From an uncultured Caldimonas sp. (GTDB lineage Bacteria; Pseudomonadota; Gammaproteobacteria; Burkholderiales; Burkholderiaceae): 32,541 nt of DNA. Below, in pieces: positions 8,667 to 15,384 of the stretch (position 1 is its first letter; every line of letters begins with the position of its first letter). Made by a program: the position numbers and the translations under genes. A model generated the notes under the pieces. The model searched no databases and was not told the DNA's origin. It saw only the letters and a list, made by a program, of their open reading frames with translations. The stretch lies in the NCBI RefSeq assembly GCF_946480305.1, contig NZ_CAMLJQ010000049.1, positions 1-32,541 on the forward strand, written 5' to 3'.

Positions 8667-9569
8667 TCAATCTTCGTAGCTGAAACGCCTGGCGATCAGC
8701 ATCAGTGCCTGCTCGAGCAGCAGCCCGACGACACCGATGACGAAGATCGCGATGAGGATGTGGTGGACGTTGAGGTTGTTCCACTCGTCCCACACCCAGA
8801 AGCCGATACCGACGCCGCCGGTCAGCATCTCGGCGGCCACGATCACCAGCCAGGCCGTGCCTACCGAGAGGCGCACCCCGGTCAGCATGTAGGGCAGCAC
8901 GGCCGGGAACAGGATCTTCGTGATCACCTTCCATTCGCTCAGGTTCAGCACCTTGGCGACGTTGAGGTAGTCCTGCGGCACGCGCTGCACGCCGACGGCG
9001 GTGTTGATGATCATCGGCCAGATCGAGCAGATGAAGATCGTCCAGATGGCGGCCGGGTTGGCCGACTGGAACACCAGCAGGCCGATCGGCAGCCACGCCA
9101 GCGGCGAGACCGGGCGCAGCAGGCTGACGAGGGGCGACACCATGCTGTTGAGCACCGAGAAGCGGCCGATCATGAAGCCCAGCGGGATACCCACCAGTGC
9201 CGCCAGCCCGAAGCCCAGGGCCACGCGCTGCAGCGAGAACAGCACGTTCCAGCCGATCCCCTGGTCGTTGGGGCCGTTGCTGTAGAACGGGTCGCTGAAG
9301 AGCTTCACGGCCGAATCGAAGGTGGCCGCGGGCGTCGGGAACGAGGAGGTGCTGATCGTTGCCAGCGCCCAGATGCCGATCAGCAACGCAACGCCGAAGA
9401 TGGGCGGCAGCACCTTGAGCCACAGCCCCTTCCAGTCGAAGGGAAGGGCAGGGGCCTTCGGCATTGCCGGTGCTGCAGCTTTCGTGGCAACGGCGCCGGG
9501 GCGGGCGGCGGTTTCGGTGTCGACGGCACGCGGCTCCGCCACCGAGGGATGAAAGACGGCACTGACCAT
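8667..9569 (-). CDS. ntrB: Nitrate ABC transporter permease (NtrB/NrtB-like)
   Basis: A 300-residue inner-membrane permease. About 45 N-terminal residues are Ala/Pro-rich and probably cytoplasmic, then come six hydrophobic segments starting at PPIFGVALLIGIWALA. The family motif for contact with the ATPase is visible (SEWKVITKILFPAVLPYMLTG within residues 200-230). NrtB proteins of this type form a homodimeric channel for nitrate. Two adjacent ATGs exist at 9572 and 9569; AAGGAG lies only three bases from the first and six from the second, so I prefer 9569. It follows ntrA after a 27-base gap. Confidence 0.9.
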   Translation of the reverse strand: MVSAVFHPSVAEPRAVDTETAARPGAVATKAAAPAMPKAPALPFDWKGLWLKVLPPIFGVALLIGIWALATISTSSFPTPAATFDSAVKLFSDPFYSNGPNDQGIGWNVLFSLQRVALGFGLAALVGIPLGFMIGRFSVLNSMVSPLVSLLRPVSPLAWLPIGLLVFQSANPAAIWTIFICSIWPMIINTAVGVQRVPQDYLNVAKVLNLSEWKVITKILFPAVLPYMLTGVRLSVGTAWLVIVAAEMLTGGVGIGFWVWDEWNNLNVHHILIAIFVIGVVGLLLEQALMLIARRFSYED

Positions 9570-9596
9570 CATGTTCTCCTTGCGTGTGGGGGCGGG

Positions 9597-10853
9597 TCAA
9601 CCGGCCTTGACCTTGAAGCCGTCGGCGTACTTGGCGGGGTCCTTGCCGTCCCACACCACGCCGTCGATCAGCTTGCTCGAGCGCATCACGTCCTTCGGCA
9701 CACTCACCTTGGCGGCGGCAGCGGCTTGCTTGTACAGCTCGATCTGGTTGATCTGCCTGGCCACGCCCAGGTAGTCGGGGTGCTGCTTGATGAGGCCCCA
9801 GCGCTTGTGCTGGGTCAGGAACCACATGCCATCACTGAGATACGGGAAGTTCACCGCCCCGTCGTTGAAGAACTTCATGTGGTTGGGGTCGTCCCACGTC
9901 TTGCCAAGGCCGTTCTGGTAGCGGCCGAGGATGCGCTGGTTGATCGCGTCGACGCTGGTGTTGATGTAGGCCTTTTCGGCCACCGTCTCGGCCATCTTCA
10001 GCTTGTTCTGCAGGCCGGCGTCGATCCACTTGCTCGCTTCGAGGATGGCTGCCATCACGGCGCGGCAGGTGTTCGGGTACTTTTTCGTGAATTCGGCGGT
10101 GGTGCCGAGCGTCTTCTCGGGGTGGTCCCGCCACACGTCCTGCGTCGTGACGGCCGTGATGCCGATGCCGTCCATGATGGCGCGGTGGCCCCATGGCTCG
10201 CCGACGCAGAAGCCGTCCATGTTGCCCACCCGCATGTTGGCCACCATCTGCGGCGGCGGCACGGTGATCACCTTCGCGTCCTTGAACGGGTCCACACCAT
10301 AGGCCGCGAGCCAGTAATACAGCCACATCGCGTGCGTGCCGGTCGGGAAGGTCTGCGCAAACGTGTATTCGCGCTTTTCCGCGGCCATCAGCTTGGCGAG
10401 CGAGGCGCCATCCACCGCGCCTTTGTCCGCCAGCTTCTTCGACAGGCTGATGGCCTGCCCGTTGTTGTTCAGGCTCATCAGCACGGCCATGTCCTTCTTG
10501 GGGCCGCTCACGCCGAGGTGCACGCCGTAGATCAGGCCGTACAGCACATGGGCCATGTCGAGCTCGCCGTTGACCAGCTTGTCGCGCACGCCGGCCCACG
10601 AGGCTTCCTTCGTCGGGATGATCTTCACGCCGTATTTCTTGTCGATGCCAAGCACCGATGCCATCACGACCGAGGCGCAGTCCGTCAACGGAATGAAGCC
10701 GATGCGCACTTCTTCCTTCTCGGGCTTGTCGGAGCCCTGCGCCCACACGGCGGACTGCAGGCCCGGGACCATGCTGCTCATGCCGGCCGCGGCACCCGCC
10801 TTCAACACGGTGCGCCGGCTCAGGGAGGCTTTCAGCGAGGAGTTCATCTTCAT
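9597..10853 (-). CDS. ntrA: Nitrate ABC transporter substrate-binding protein with Tat signal (NtrA/NrtA-like)
   Basis: A 418-residue periplasmic binding protein of the NrtA/CmpA family. Residues 1 to about 40 are a twin-arginine signal: S12-R13-R14-T15-V16-L17-K18, a hydrophobic stretch, then an AWA-type site near SAVWAQG. The mature part starts with EEVRIGFIPLTDCASVVMA, the typical entry of this family, and includes VGEPWGHRAI. Because it is exported it is unlikely to be the cytosolic sensor NasS, which lacks a signal peptide. The ATG at 10853 follows AGGG by five bases; another ATG six bases later is possible. The frame is open far upstream, but that region is the structured leader and not coding. 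Confidence 0.92.
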   Translation of the reverse strand: MKMNSSLKASLSRRTVLKAGAAAGMSSMVPGLQSAVWAQGSDKPEKEEVRIGFIPLTDCASVVMASVLGIDKKYGVKIIPTKEASWAGVRDKLVNGELDMAHVLYGLIYGVHLGVSGPKKDMAVLMSLNNNGQAISLSKKLADKGAVDGASLAKLMAAEKREYTFAQTFPTGTHAMWLYYWLAAYGVDPFKDAKVITVPPPQMVANMRVGNMDGFCVGEPWGHRAIMDGIGITAVTTQDVWRDHPEKTLGTTAEFTKKYPNTCRAVMAAILEASKWIDAGLQNKLKMAETVAEKAYINTSVDAINQRILGRYQNGLGKTWDDPNHMKFFNDGAVNFPYLSDGMWFLTQHKRWGLIKQHPDYLGVARQINQIELYKQAAAAAKVSVPKDVMRSSKLIDGVVWDGKDPAKYADGFKVKAG

Positions 10854-10877
10854 CTCGACCCTTGTGGTGGTAGTCGC

Positions 10878-10910
10878 AAAACAAAAAAGGCGCCCACACG
10901 CGAGCCGCCT
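10878..10910 (-). terminator. Leader terminator before ntrA (attenuator)
   Basis: On the minus strand, AGGCG-G-CTC, a six-base loop, and GGG-CGCCT form a stem of eight pairs with one bulged G, followed by TTTTTTGTTTT. It ends only about 25 bases before the ntrA ATG, so it must be read through for expression. The 3' arm CGCCTT is also complementary to AAGGCG earlier in the leader (plus-strand 10932-10937), a candidate antiterminator pairing. Confidence 0.82.
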
Positions 10911-10951
10911 GTGATGACGGATCGGTGAGGACGCCTTCGTCCAGGAGCACG

Positions 10952-11002
10952 TGACCTCGACGCTGAGGCTCATGCATCCATGCAGGGATCGCCGTTGATC
11001 CC
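10952..11002 (-). promoter_or_regulatory. ANTAR-type two-hairpin RNA element in the ntrA leader
   Basis: Hairpin 1 (11002 to 10985) is GGGATC, loop AACGGC, GATCCC. Hairpin 2 (10972 to 10952) is TGA-G-CCTC, loop AGCGTC, GAGG-TCA, with one bulged G. A 12-base linker joins them. Both loops are six bases with A at position 1 and G at position 4, the defining pattern of RNA targets of ANTAR antiterminators. The upstream gene nasT encodes an ANTAR protein, and an intrinsic terminator lies 42 bases downstream. A further small stem, GGACG-AAGG-CGTCC (10942 to 10929), sits between hairpin 2 and the terminator. Confidence 0.85.
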
Positions 11003-11014
11003 CGATGCGACTCT

Positions 11015-11030
11015 TGCAACCCTTGTGCCA
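11015..11030 (-). promoter_or_regulatory. Sigma-54 promoter of ntrABD
   Basis: On the minus strand the sequence reads TGGCAC-AAGGG-TTGCA, matching the sigma-54 consensus TGGCACG-N4-TTGCW at all invariant positions with exact spacing between GG (-24) and GC (-12). The predicted start of transcription is about 11004, one or two bases before the first ANTAR hairpin, so the mRNA would begin with the regulatory structure. Confidence 0.85.
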
Positions 11031-11081
11031 GCGCCTGCTGCGCGCCGTGCCCGTCGCATGGCCCTGTTGCGGTGCACTTTT

Positions 11082-11114
11082 GCGTGTGCGTCGCACAAGG
11101 CGTGTGCGGCGCAC
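11082..11114. promoter_or_regulatory. Putative NtrC enhancer site with tandem dyads
   Basis: GCAC (11093-11096), seven bases, GTGC (11104-11107) matches the core of the NtrC dyad (GCAC-N7-GTGC). It lies about 95 bases upstream of the predicted sigma-54 start, a normal enhancer distance. The same stretch is two near-identical 15-mers (11082-11096 and 11100-11114, one mismatch), each with an inner palindrome GTGCG-N-CGCAC. A weaker GCAC half-site lies at 11074-11077. Confidence 0.55.
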
Positions 11115-11125
11115 CTTTGCGGGCT

Positions 11126-11758
11126 TCATCCGAGCATGTCCGCCACATCGATCACGCGTTGCGCGACATCAGCCAGGCGCAGCCCCTTGTCCATCGCTGC
11201 CTTGCGCAGCCGCTCGTAGGCTTCCTGTTCGCCGCAGCGGTGGCGGCTCATCAGGATGCCCTTGGCGCGATCGATCGTCTTGCGGTCCTGGAGCTGTGTC
11301 TTGGCGTCGGCCAACTCGCGCCGCAGCGCTTCTTCGTGCTGGAACCGCGCCATCGCCACGTCGAGCACCGGCTTGATGCGCTCGGACGCCAGTCCAGCGA
11401 CCACGTACGCGGTGACGCCAGCGGCGATCGCGTCCTTCACGTGGGTGGTGTCGCTGTCGTCGGTGAACAGCACGATGGGGCGGCGCGCGTCGCGGGTGGC
11501 GAACACCACGTGCTCCAGCGTGTCGCGGGCCTGGCTCTCGGCGTCGACGATGATCATGTCCGGCTGGATCTGCGCCAGCCGCTCGGGCAGGAAGATGTCG
11601 GGCGGCAGCACCGCGACGATGTTGTAGCCGCTCTCCAGCAAGCCGATGCGCAGGCTGCGCGAGCGCTCCGCCTCCCACCACGCCTGCGCATCGGCGGGGT
11701 CGGGAGCGAGCGTCTCGGGGGCAACGATGACGATGCGCAGAGAGGAAGGGTCGGCCAT
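11126..11758 (-). CDS. nasT: ANTAR-domain antitermination regulator (NasT-like)
   Basis: A 210-residue protein with a receiver-like domain (about residues 7-135) and a C-terminal three-helix ANTAR RNA-binding domain (about 145-205, with TIDRAKGILMSRHRCGEQEAYERLRKAAMDKG). The receiver looks degenerate: a possible phospho-Asp remains in PDMIIVDAES, but the acidic pair usually near residue 10 is replaced (IVIVAPETL), an insertion follows, and the conserved Lys of the KP motif is missing (AYVVAGLA). NasT-type proteins read through leader terminators of nitrate genes. I chose the ATG at 11758 (MADPSSLRIVIV); no clear ribosome binding site decides it, and in-frame starts at 11779 and a TTG at 11788 exist. 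It lies immediately upstream of the ANTAR leader of ntrA, its likely target. Confidence 0.9.
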   Translation of the reverse strand: MADPSSLRIVIVAPETLAPDPADAQAWWEAERSRSLRIGLLESGYNIVAVLPPDIFLPERLAQIQPDMIIVDAESQARDTLEHVVFATRDARRPIVLFTDDSDTTHVKDAIAAGVTAYVVAGLASERIKPVLDVAMARFQHEEALRRELADAKTQLQDRKTIDRAKGILMSRHRCGEQEAYERLRKAAMDKGLRLADVAQRVIDVADMLG

Positions 11759-11794
11759 GGGCGGCACAGGCAGCAACATCCAGGCCAACCCATG

Positions 11795-11821
11795 AAAAAC
11801 GCCGGCACGATGGCCGGCGTT
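11795..11821 (-). terminator. Intrinsic terminator after the small HTH-like gene
   Basis: On the minus strand AACGCCGGC (11821 to 11813), a six-base loop and its complement (11806 to 11798) are followed by five T. It lies 22 bases past the stop at 11844 and just upstream of nasT, separating the two genes. Confidence 0.85.
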
Positions 11822-11843
11822 CAGGAGCAGGGAGGCTGACGGC

Positions 11844-12134
11844 TCAGAGGTGCCGCGGCGGGCGCGGCCGCAGCGTGCGGCGGATCCATGCGATCGAGCG
11901 GTTCGCCATGCTCACGGCCAGCGGGGCTGCCGCGTGTTCACGCTCGACCAGCACGCCGCGCACGTTGAGGTGGCCAAGGAACTGCCGCACCGAGTCGCGG
12001 TCGAGCCCGCTGGCGCGAGCCAGTTGCGCCAGCGGCACGAAGCCGTGCGACATCTGGTGCAGCATGCGCTGGTACGCGGTGCGCTGGTAATTGACCGGCA
12101 ACTCGGGCCAGCCCGACAACTTGTATTCCTTCAT
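11844..12134 (-). CDS. Small basic protein, possible winged helix-turn-helix
   Basis: A 96-residue protein I do not recognise as a named family. The central part (about residues 20-65: YQRMLHQMSHGFVPLAQLA, then GLDRDSVRQFLGHLNVRGVLVERE) reads as helix-turn-helix followed by a wing: an alternation of a 'binding helix' after a small-residue turn and a hydrophobic beta pair. The C-terminal 25 residues are Arg/Pro-rich. It is monocistronic, with its own terminator, and diverges from tsaD. The ATG at 12134 has GGAG very close before it. A DNA-binding or autoregulatory role is inference from shape and from the dyads upstream. Confidence 0.7.
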   Translation of the reverse strand: MKEYKLSGWPELPVNYQRTAYQRMLHQMSHGFVPLAQLARASGLDRDSVRQFLGHLNVRGVLVEREHAAAPLAVSMANRSIAWIRRTLRPRPPRHL

Positions 12135-12178
12135 GGCTCCAACGACTTCCCCGGGCGGTCTGCCACCCCGTTATCCGA

Positions 12179-12226
12179 TGCAAGGGACCCGGAGCCTACC
12201 GGGGCTGATTTCCCTTGCAAAGGGAA
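12179..12226. promoter_or_regulatory. Paired dyads between the HTH-like gene and tsaD
   Basis: TTCCCTT-GCA-AAGGGAA (12210-12226) is a perfect 7-bp dyad. In addition, TGCAAGGGA (12179-12187) is the exact reverse complement of TCCCTTGCA (12211-12219), giving a 9-bp inverted repeat with a 23-base spacer. The same half-site thus occurs three times in 48 bases. A repressor operator is the simplest reading. The remainder of the 225-base gap shows no clear promoter boxes. Confidence 0.5.
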
Positions 12227-12359
12227 TTTCGACGCACTTTGGTGCAAACCCTAGCATCAAGATGTGACAAAACGCTATCAACAGGGGTGGCCCTCGTCGT
12301 GTGGCCGTGTCAACCATTACCCCGGGCGGGCTGTCGTGTCGAAGATACACTTGCCGCCC

Positions 12360-13391
12360 ATGTTGGTCCTCGGCATCGAATCTTCCTGCGACGAAACAGG
12401 TGTTGCGCTCGTGCGCGCCGAGGGGGCGGTCGTGCCGCGATTGCTGGCCCATGCCCTGCACAGTCAGATCGACATGCACCAGGCCTACGGCGGCGTGGTG
12501 CCCGAGCTGGCGTCGCGCGACCATATCCGGCGGGTGCTGCCGCTCGCGCAACAGGTGCTGGCCGACAGCGGTTGTGCGCTGGGGGACGTGGACGTCGTCG
12601 CCTACACCCGGGGGCCGGGTCTGGCCGGTGCGCTTCTGGTCGGCGCGGGCGCTGCATGTGCACTCGGTGCTGCCCTCGGCAAGCCTGTGCTGGGCGTGCA
12701 CCACCTCGAAGGTCACCTCCTGTCGCCATTTCTTTCTGCAGACCCGCCGGAATTCCCGTTCGTGGCGCTGCTCGTGTCTGGCGGCCACACTCAGTTGATG
12801 CGCGTGGATGGCGTCGGCCAGTACGAGCTGCTCGGCGAAACCGTGGATGACGCCGCCGGCGAGGCATTCGACAAGTCAGCCAAGCTGCTCGGCCTGGGCT
12901 ACCCCGGCGGGCCGCAGCTATCGCGTCTGGCGGAGTTCGGCGATCCTCAGGCCTTCGACCTGCCCCGGCCCTTGCTGCACAGCGGCACGCTCGATTTCTC
13001 GTTCGCCGGGCTCAAGACCGCGGTCTGGACGCAGGTGCGCAAGCTCGGCACCAACGTGTGCGAGCAGGACAAGGCGCATCTGGCCGCCTCCACCCAGGCC
13101 GCGATCGTCGAAGTGCTGCTCAAGAAGTCACTCGCTGCACTGAAGCAAACGGGGCTCAAGCGGCTGGTCGTGGCAGGCGGAGTGGGCGCGAACCGCTCTC
13201 TGCGCGAGCAACTGGGCCACGCCTGCGCGCGCCGCGGCGTGCGCGTGCACTATCCCGAACTGGCCCTGTGCACCGACAACGGTGCAATGATCGCGCTTGC
13301 CGCCGCCATGCGCCTGCAGTCCGGACGGTCGCAAGCGACTCACGACTACGCGTTCGACGTGAAGCCCCGCTGGGAGCTGGCCGCAGCCTGA
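12360..13391 (+). CDS. tsaD: tRNA N6-adenosine threonylcarbamoyltransferase
   Basis: A 343-residue cytosolic enzyme of the ASKHA fold that transfers the threonylcarbamoyl group to A37 of ANN-decoding tRNAs, working with TsaB, TsaE and TsaC elsewhere. Signatures: [14 protein letters not shown] at the N-terminus, metal-binding histidines H115 and H119 in [59 protein letters not shown] and the metal aspartate in CTDNGAMIA. The length is normal. The ATG at 12360 begins the conserved fold; no Shine-Dalgarno sequence precedes it, so a very short leader or leaderless transcript is possible. In many proteobacteria this gene neighbours rpsU; here it does not. Confidence 0.97.
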   Translation: MLVLGIESSCDETGVALVRAEGAVVPRLLAHALHSQIDMHQAYGGVVPELASRDHIRRVLPLAQQVLADSGCALGDVDVVAYTRGPGLAGALLVGAGAACALGAALGKPVLGVHHLEGHLLSPFLSADPPEFPFVALLVSGGHTQLMRVDGVGQYELLGETVDDAAGEAFDKSAKLLGLGYPGGPQLSRLAEFGDPQAFDLPRPLLHSGTLDFSFAGLKTAVWTQVRKLGTNVCEQDKAHLAASTQAAIVEVLLKKSLAALKQTGLKRLVVAGGVGANRSLREQLGHACARRGVRVHYPELALCTDNGAMIALAAAMRLQSGRSQATHDYAFDVKPRWELAAA

Positions 13392-13415
13392 GGGCAGTGC
13401 GTCGCTCCCAAAATT

Positions 13416-13444
13416 GCCGCCTCGTCCCGTGAGGCGGCCTCTTT
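13416..13444 (+). terminator. Probable terminator after tsaD
   Basis: An 8-bp stem GCCGCCTC (13416-13423) with its complement at 13431-13438 and a seven-base loop, followed by CTCTTT. The T run is weak. The stem begins just after AAAATT (13410-13415), which could be a -10 box for the next gene, so structure and promoter may overlap. Confidence 0.55.
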
Positions 13445-13456
13445 CCTGAACCTTCC

Positions 13457-14728
13457 ATGCACATCCTCCGTCGATTCCGTCTCGCCGCGGCCGCGCTCCT
13501 GATCGCCGTCAATGCGGCCCATGCCGAAACGCAGCCCATCCGGCTGGCGCTGATCGAAGGTCTCTCCGGCAGCTTCGGCAATGCCGGCGAGGCCGTGCAC
13601 CGCAATCTCGTGTGGGCTGCCGAGCGCGTCAATGCCCGGGGCGGTGTGAAGCTGCCCGGCGGCTCGCGCCCGCTGGAGGTGGTGCGTTTCGACAGCAAGG
13701 GGACGACCGAGGAGGCCCTGTCGATGTTCAGGTCGGCAATGGACCAGGACATCCGCTTCGTGATGCAGGGCAACAGCTCCGCCACGGCCGCCGCGCTGAT
13801 CGATGCGCTGACCAAGCACAACCAGCGCGAACCGCAGCGTCGGGCGCTGTTTCTCAACTACTCGGCCGTGGAGCCCAGCCTCACCAACGAGCGCTGCAGC
13901 TTCTGGCACTTCCGCTTCGATGCGCACGCCGACATGCGGCTCTCCGCCCTGATGGACGTGCTTTCGTCCGATCGCGCCGTGCAGAAGGTCTACCTGATCG
14001 GCCAGGACTACAGCTTCGGTCAGCACGTGGTGCGCAAGAGCCGCGAGATGCTCGGCGAGCGGCGGCCTGACGTGCAGGTGGTCGGCGAAGAGCTGCACCC
14101 CATCGGACGCATCAAGGATTTCCTGCCCTACGTATCCAAGATCAAGGCCAGCGGTGCGCAGGCGGTGGTCACCGGCAACTGGGGCAACGACCTCACCTTG
14201 TTGATCAAGGCCGCGCGCGAAGTCGGGCTGGACGCCAAGTTCTACACGTTTTACGGCAATGCTCTTGGCGTGCCGGCCGCGATCGGCGACGCCGGCGTAG
14301 GCGCGGTGCTGGCTGTGGCCGAGTGGCATCCGAACGCCGGCACCCGGGCGTCCGACGCGTTCTATGCAGCGTTCCGGCAGCGCTTTCCGCGCCCGGCGGA
14401 CGACTACCTGCACGCCCGTATGCAGGCCATGGTCGAGATGCTGGCGCTGGCGATCGAGAAGGCCGGGTCGACCGACGCGGCCGCGGTGGCGCGTGCACTC
14501 GAGGGCATGCGCTTCAACGGCCAGGCGCTGGGCGGCGTGCACGAAGGCGTGATGCGTGCAGCCGACCATCAGTTCATCCAGCCGCTGTACGTCAGCGTGA
14601 TGCAGAAGGCCGGCACCGAGGGCGCGCGTTACGACAACGAAGGCTCGGGCTACGGCTTTCGAACGGTGCGTTACGTTCCGCCCCTGCAGACCGAGTTGCC
14701 GACCACCTGCCGCATGGAGCGGCCCTGA
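13457..14728 (+). CDS. Branched-chain amino acid type ABC transporter substrate-binding protein
   Basis: A 423-residue periplasmic binding protein of the Leu/Ile/Val (type I, Peripla_BP_6) family. Residues 1-24 are a Sec signal (MHILRRFRLAAAALLIAVNAAHAE) with a basic start and AHA cleavage site, followed by IRLALIEGLSGSFGNAGEA, the usual ligand-binding entry. KVYLIGQDYSFGQ and a later YDNEGSGYGFR are typical of a subset found in Burkholderiales. No permease or ATPase genes are nearby, so it is an orphan that must use a transporter encoded elsewhere. Ligand unknown: amino acids, aromatic acids and urea-like compounds are all carried by this family. The start at 13457 lacks a clear ribosome binding site. 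Confidence 0.88.
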   Translation: MHILRRFRLAAAALLIAVNAAHAETQPIRLALIEGLSGSFGNAGEAVHRNLVWAAERVNARGGVKLPGGSRPLEVVRFDSKGTTEEALSMFRSAMDQDIRFVMQGNSSATAAALIDALTKHNQREPQRRALFLNYSAVEPSLTNERCSFWHFRFDAHADMRLSALMDVLSSDRAVQKVYLIGQDYSFGQHVVRKSREMLGERRPDVQVVGEELHPIGRIKDFLPYVSKIKASGAQAVVTGNWGNDLTLLIKAAREVGLDAKFYTFYGNALGVPAAIGDAGVGAVLAVAEWHPNAGTRASDAFYAAFRQRFPRPADDYLHARMQAMVEMLALAIEKAGSTDAAAVARALEGMRFNGQALGGVHEGVMRAADHQFIQPLYVSVMQKAGTEGARYDNEGSGYGFRTVRYVPPLQTELPTTCRMERP

Positions 14729-14754
14729 GCCGGCGGCCGGCACGGCACATCCTG

Positions 14755-14908
14755 TACAATCTCGCGGTTTCGCTGCGTCGGCACTGCCGGCAGGGCGAAT
14801 ACCAAGCACGGCGCGGGTTGGTTTCACCTGCGACCGCAAGTGGCAACGAAACCGCACGCTCGCAGCAACAAGATCCGCCGGGCAGCGGTTTCCATTGAAG
14901 GAATCCTG
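14755..14908 (+). promoter_or_regulatory. rpsO promoter -10 box and long structured leader
   Basis: TACAAT at 14755-14760 is a good -10 box; the -35 region is weak. The transcript would have a leader of about 140 bases. GAAACCGC (14848-14855) can pair with GCGGTTTC at 14764-14771 (nine pairs when extended) or with a second identical GCGGTTTC at 14885-14892, just before the AAGGA ribosome binding site. The two pairings exclude each other, which would suit S15 autoregulation of translation. Confidence 0.5.
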
Positions 14909-15178
14909 ATGTCCATCGCTGATCTGAATACCGCCGAAATCATCCAGGCGAACGCCCGCGGCCCGGCCGACACCGGCTCCCCGGAAGTGCAGGTGGCCCT
15001 GCTGACCGCCCGCATCAACGAACTGACCCCCCACTTCAAGACGCACGCCAAGGACCACCATGGTCGCCGTGGCCTGCTGAAGATGGTCAACCGCCGCAAG
15101 CGCCTGCTGGCCTACCTGAAGAACAAGGACGCTGACCGCTACACCGCGCTGATCCAGAAACTGGGCCTGCGCAAGTAA
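14909..15178 (+). CDS. rpsO: 30S ribosomal protein S15
   Basis: An 89-residue protein, the standard length of S15, which binds 16S rRNA helices near the central junction early in 30S assembly. Conserved stretches are [36 protein letters not shown] and [13 protein letters not shown]. The ATG at 14909 is preceded by AAGGA at eight bases; the open frame further upstream is the leader. It is followed by its own terminator and then pnp, the same order as in Escherichia coli. Confidence 0.98.
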   Translation: MSIADLNTAEIIQANARGPADTGSPEVQVALLTARINELTPHFKTHAKDHHGRRGLLKMVNRRKRLLAYLKNKDADRYTALIQKLGLRK

Positions 15179-15311
15179 GTTGGCCGCAGCTTCCGCAAGG
15201 CCCGCTCGCTGCGTGGCATGGCGCTCGACGAGACCCTGCGCACCTCGGTGCAAGGGCCTCGAGGGAGCCGGTCACCCGGCGCGGCGAGCCAGCGCAAGCT
15301 GCACCGCGAAT

Positions 15312-15352
15312 AAGAGCCTGTCTGGGTTGGCCAGCACAGGCTCTTCGTTTTT
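15312..15352 (+). terminator. Intrinsic terminator of rpsO
   Basis: AAGAGCCTGT (15312-15321) pairs with its complement at 15336-15345, extended inside by CTGG/CCAG, and is followed by CG and five T. It lies about 130 bases after the rpsO stop codon, ahead of the pnp leader. Bases 15179-15311 show no other clear feature. Confidence 0.82.
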
Positions 15353-15384
15353 GGAGTCGATGCGACTGAATGGGGTTGCTGTGT

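Noticed and set aside
10969..10980. Minimal open frame ATG-GAT-GCA-TGA between the two ANTAR hairpins
   Set aside because: Three sense codons without a ribosome binding site; the bases are explained by the linker palindrome TGCATGGATGCA.
10854..11129. N-terminal extension of NtrA through the whole leader
   Set aside because: The frame is open, but the region contains the sigma-54 promoter, ANTAR hairpins and terminator, and the Tat signal begins properly at 10853.
12228..12252. Possible second NtrC-like site (GCAC and GTGC close together) upstream of tsaD
   Set aside because: The half-sites are only four bases apart instead of seven, and no sigma-54 promoter is nearby.
13346..15253. A 635-codon minus-strand open frame
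   Set aside because: It covers the binding-protein gene and rpsO in antisense; no recognisable motif and no ribosome binding site.
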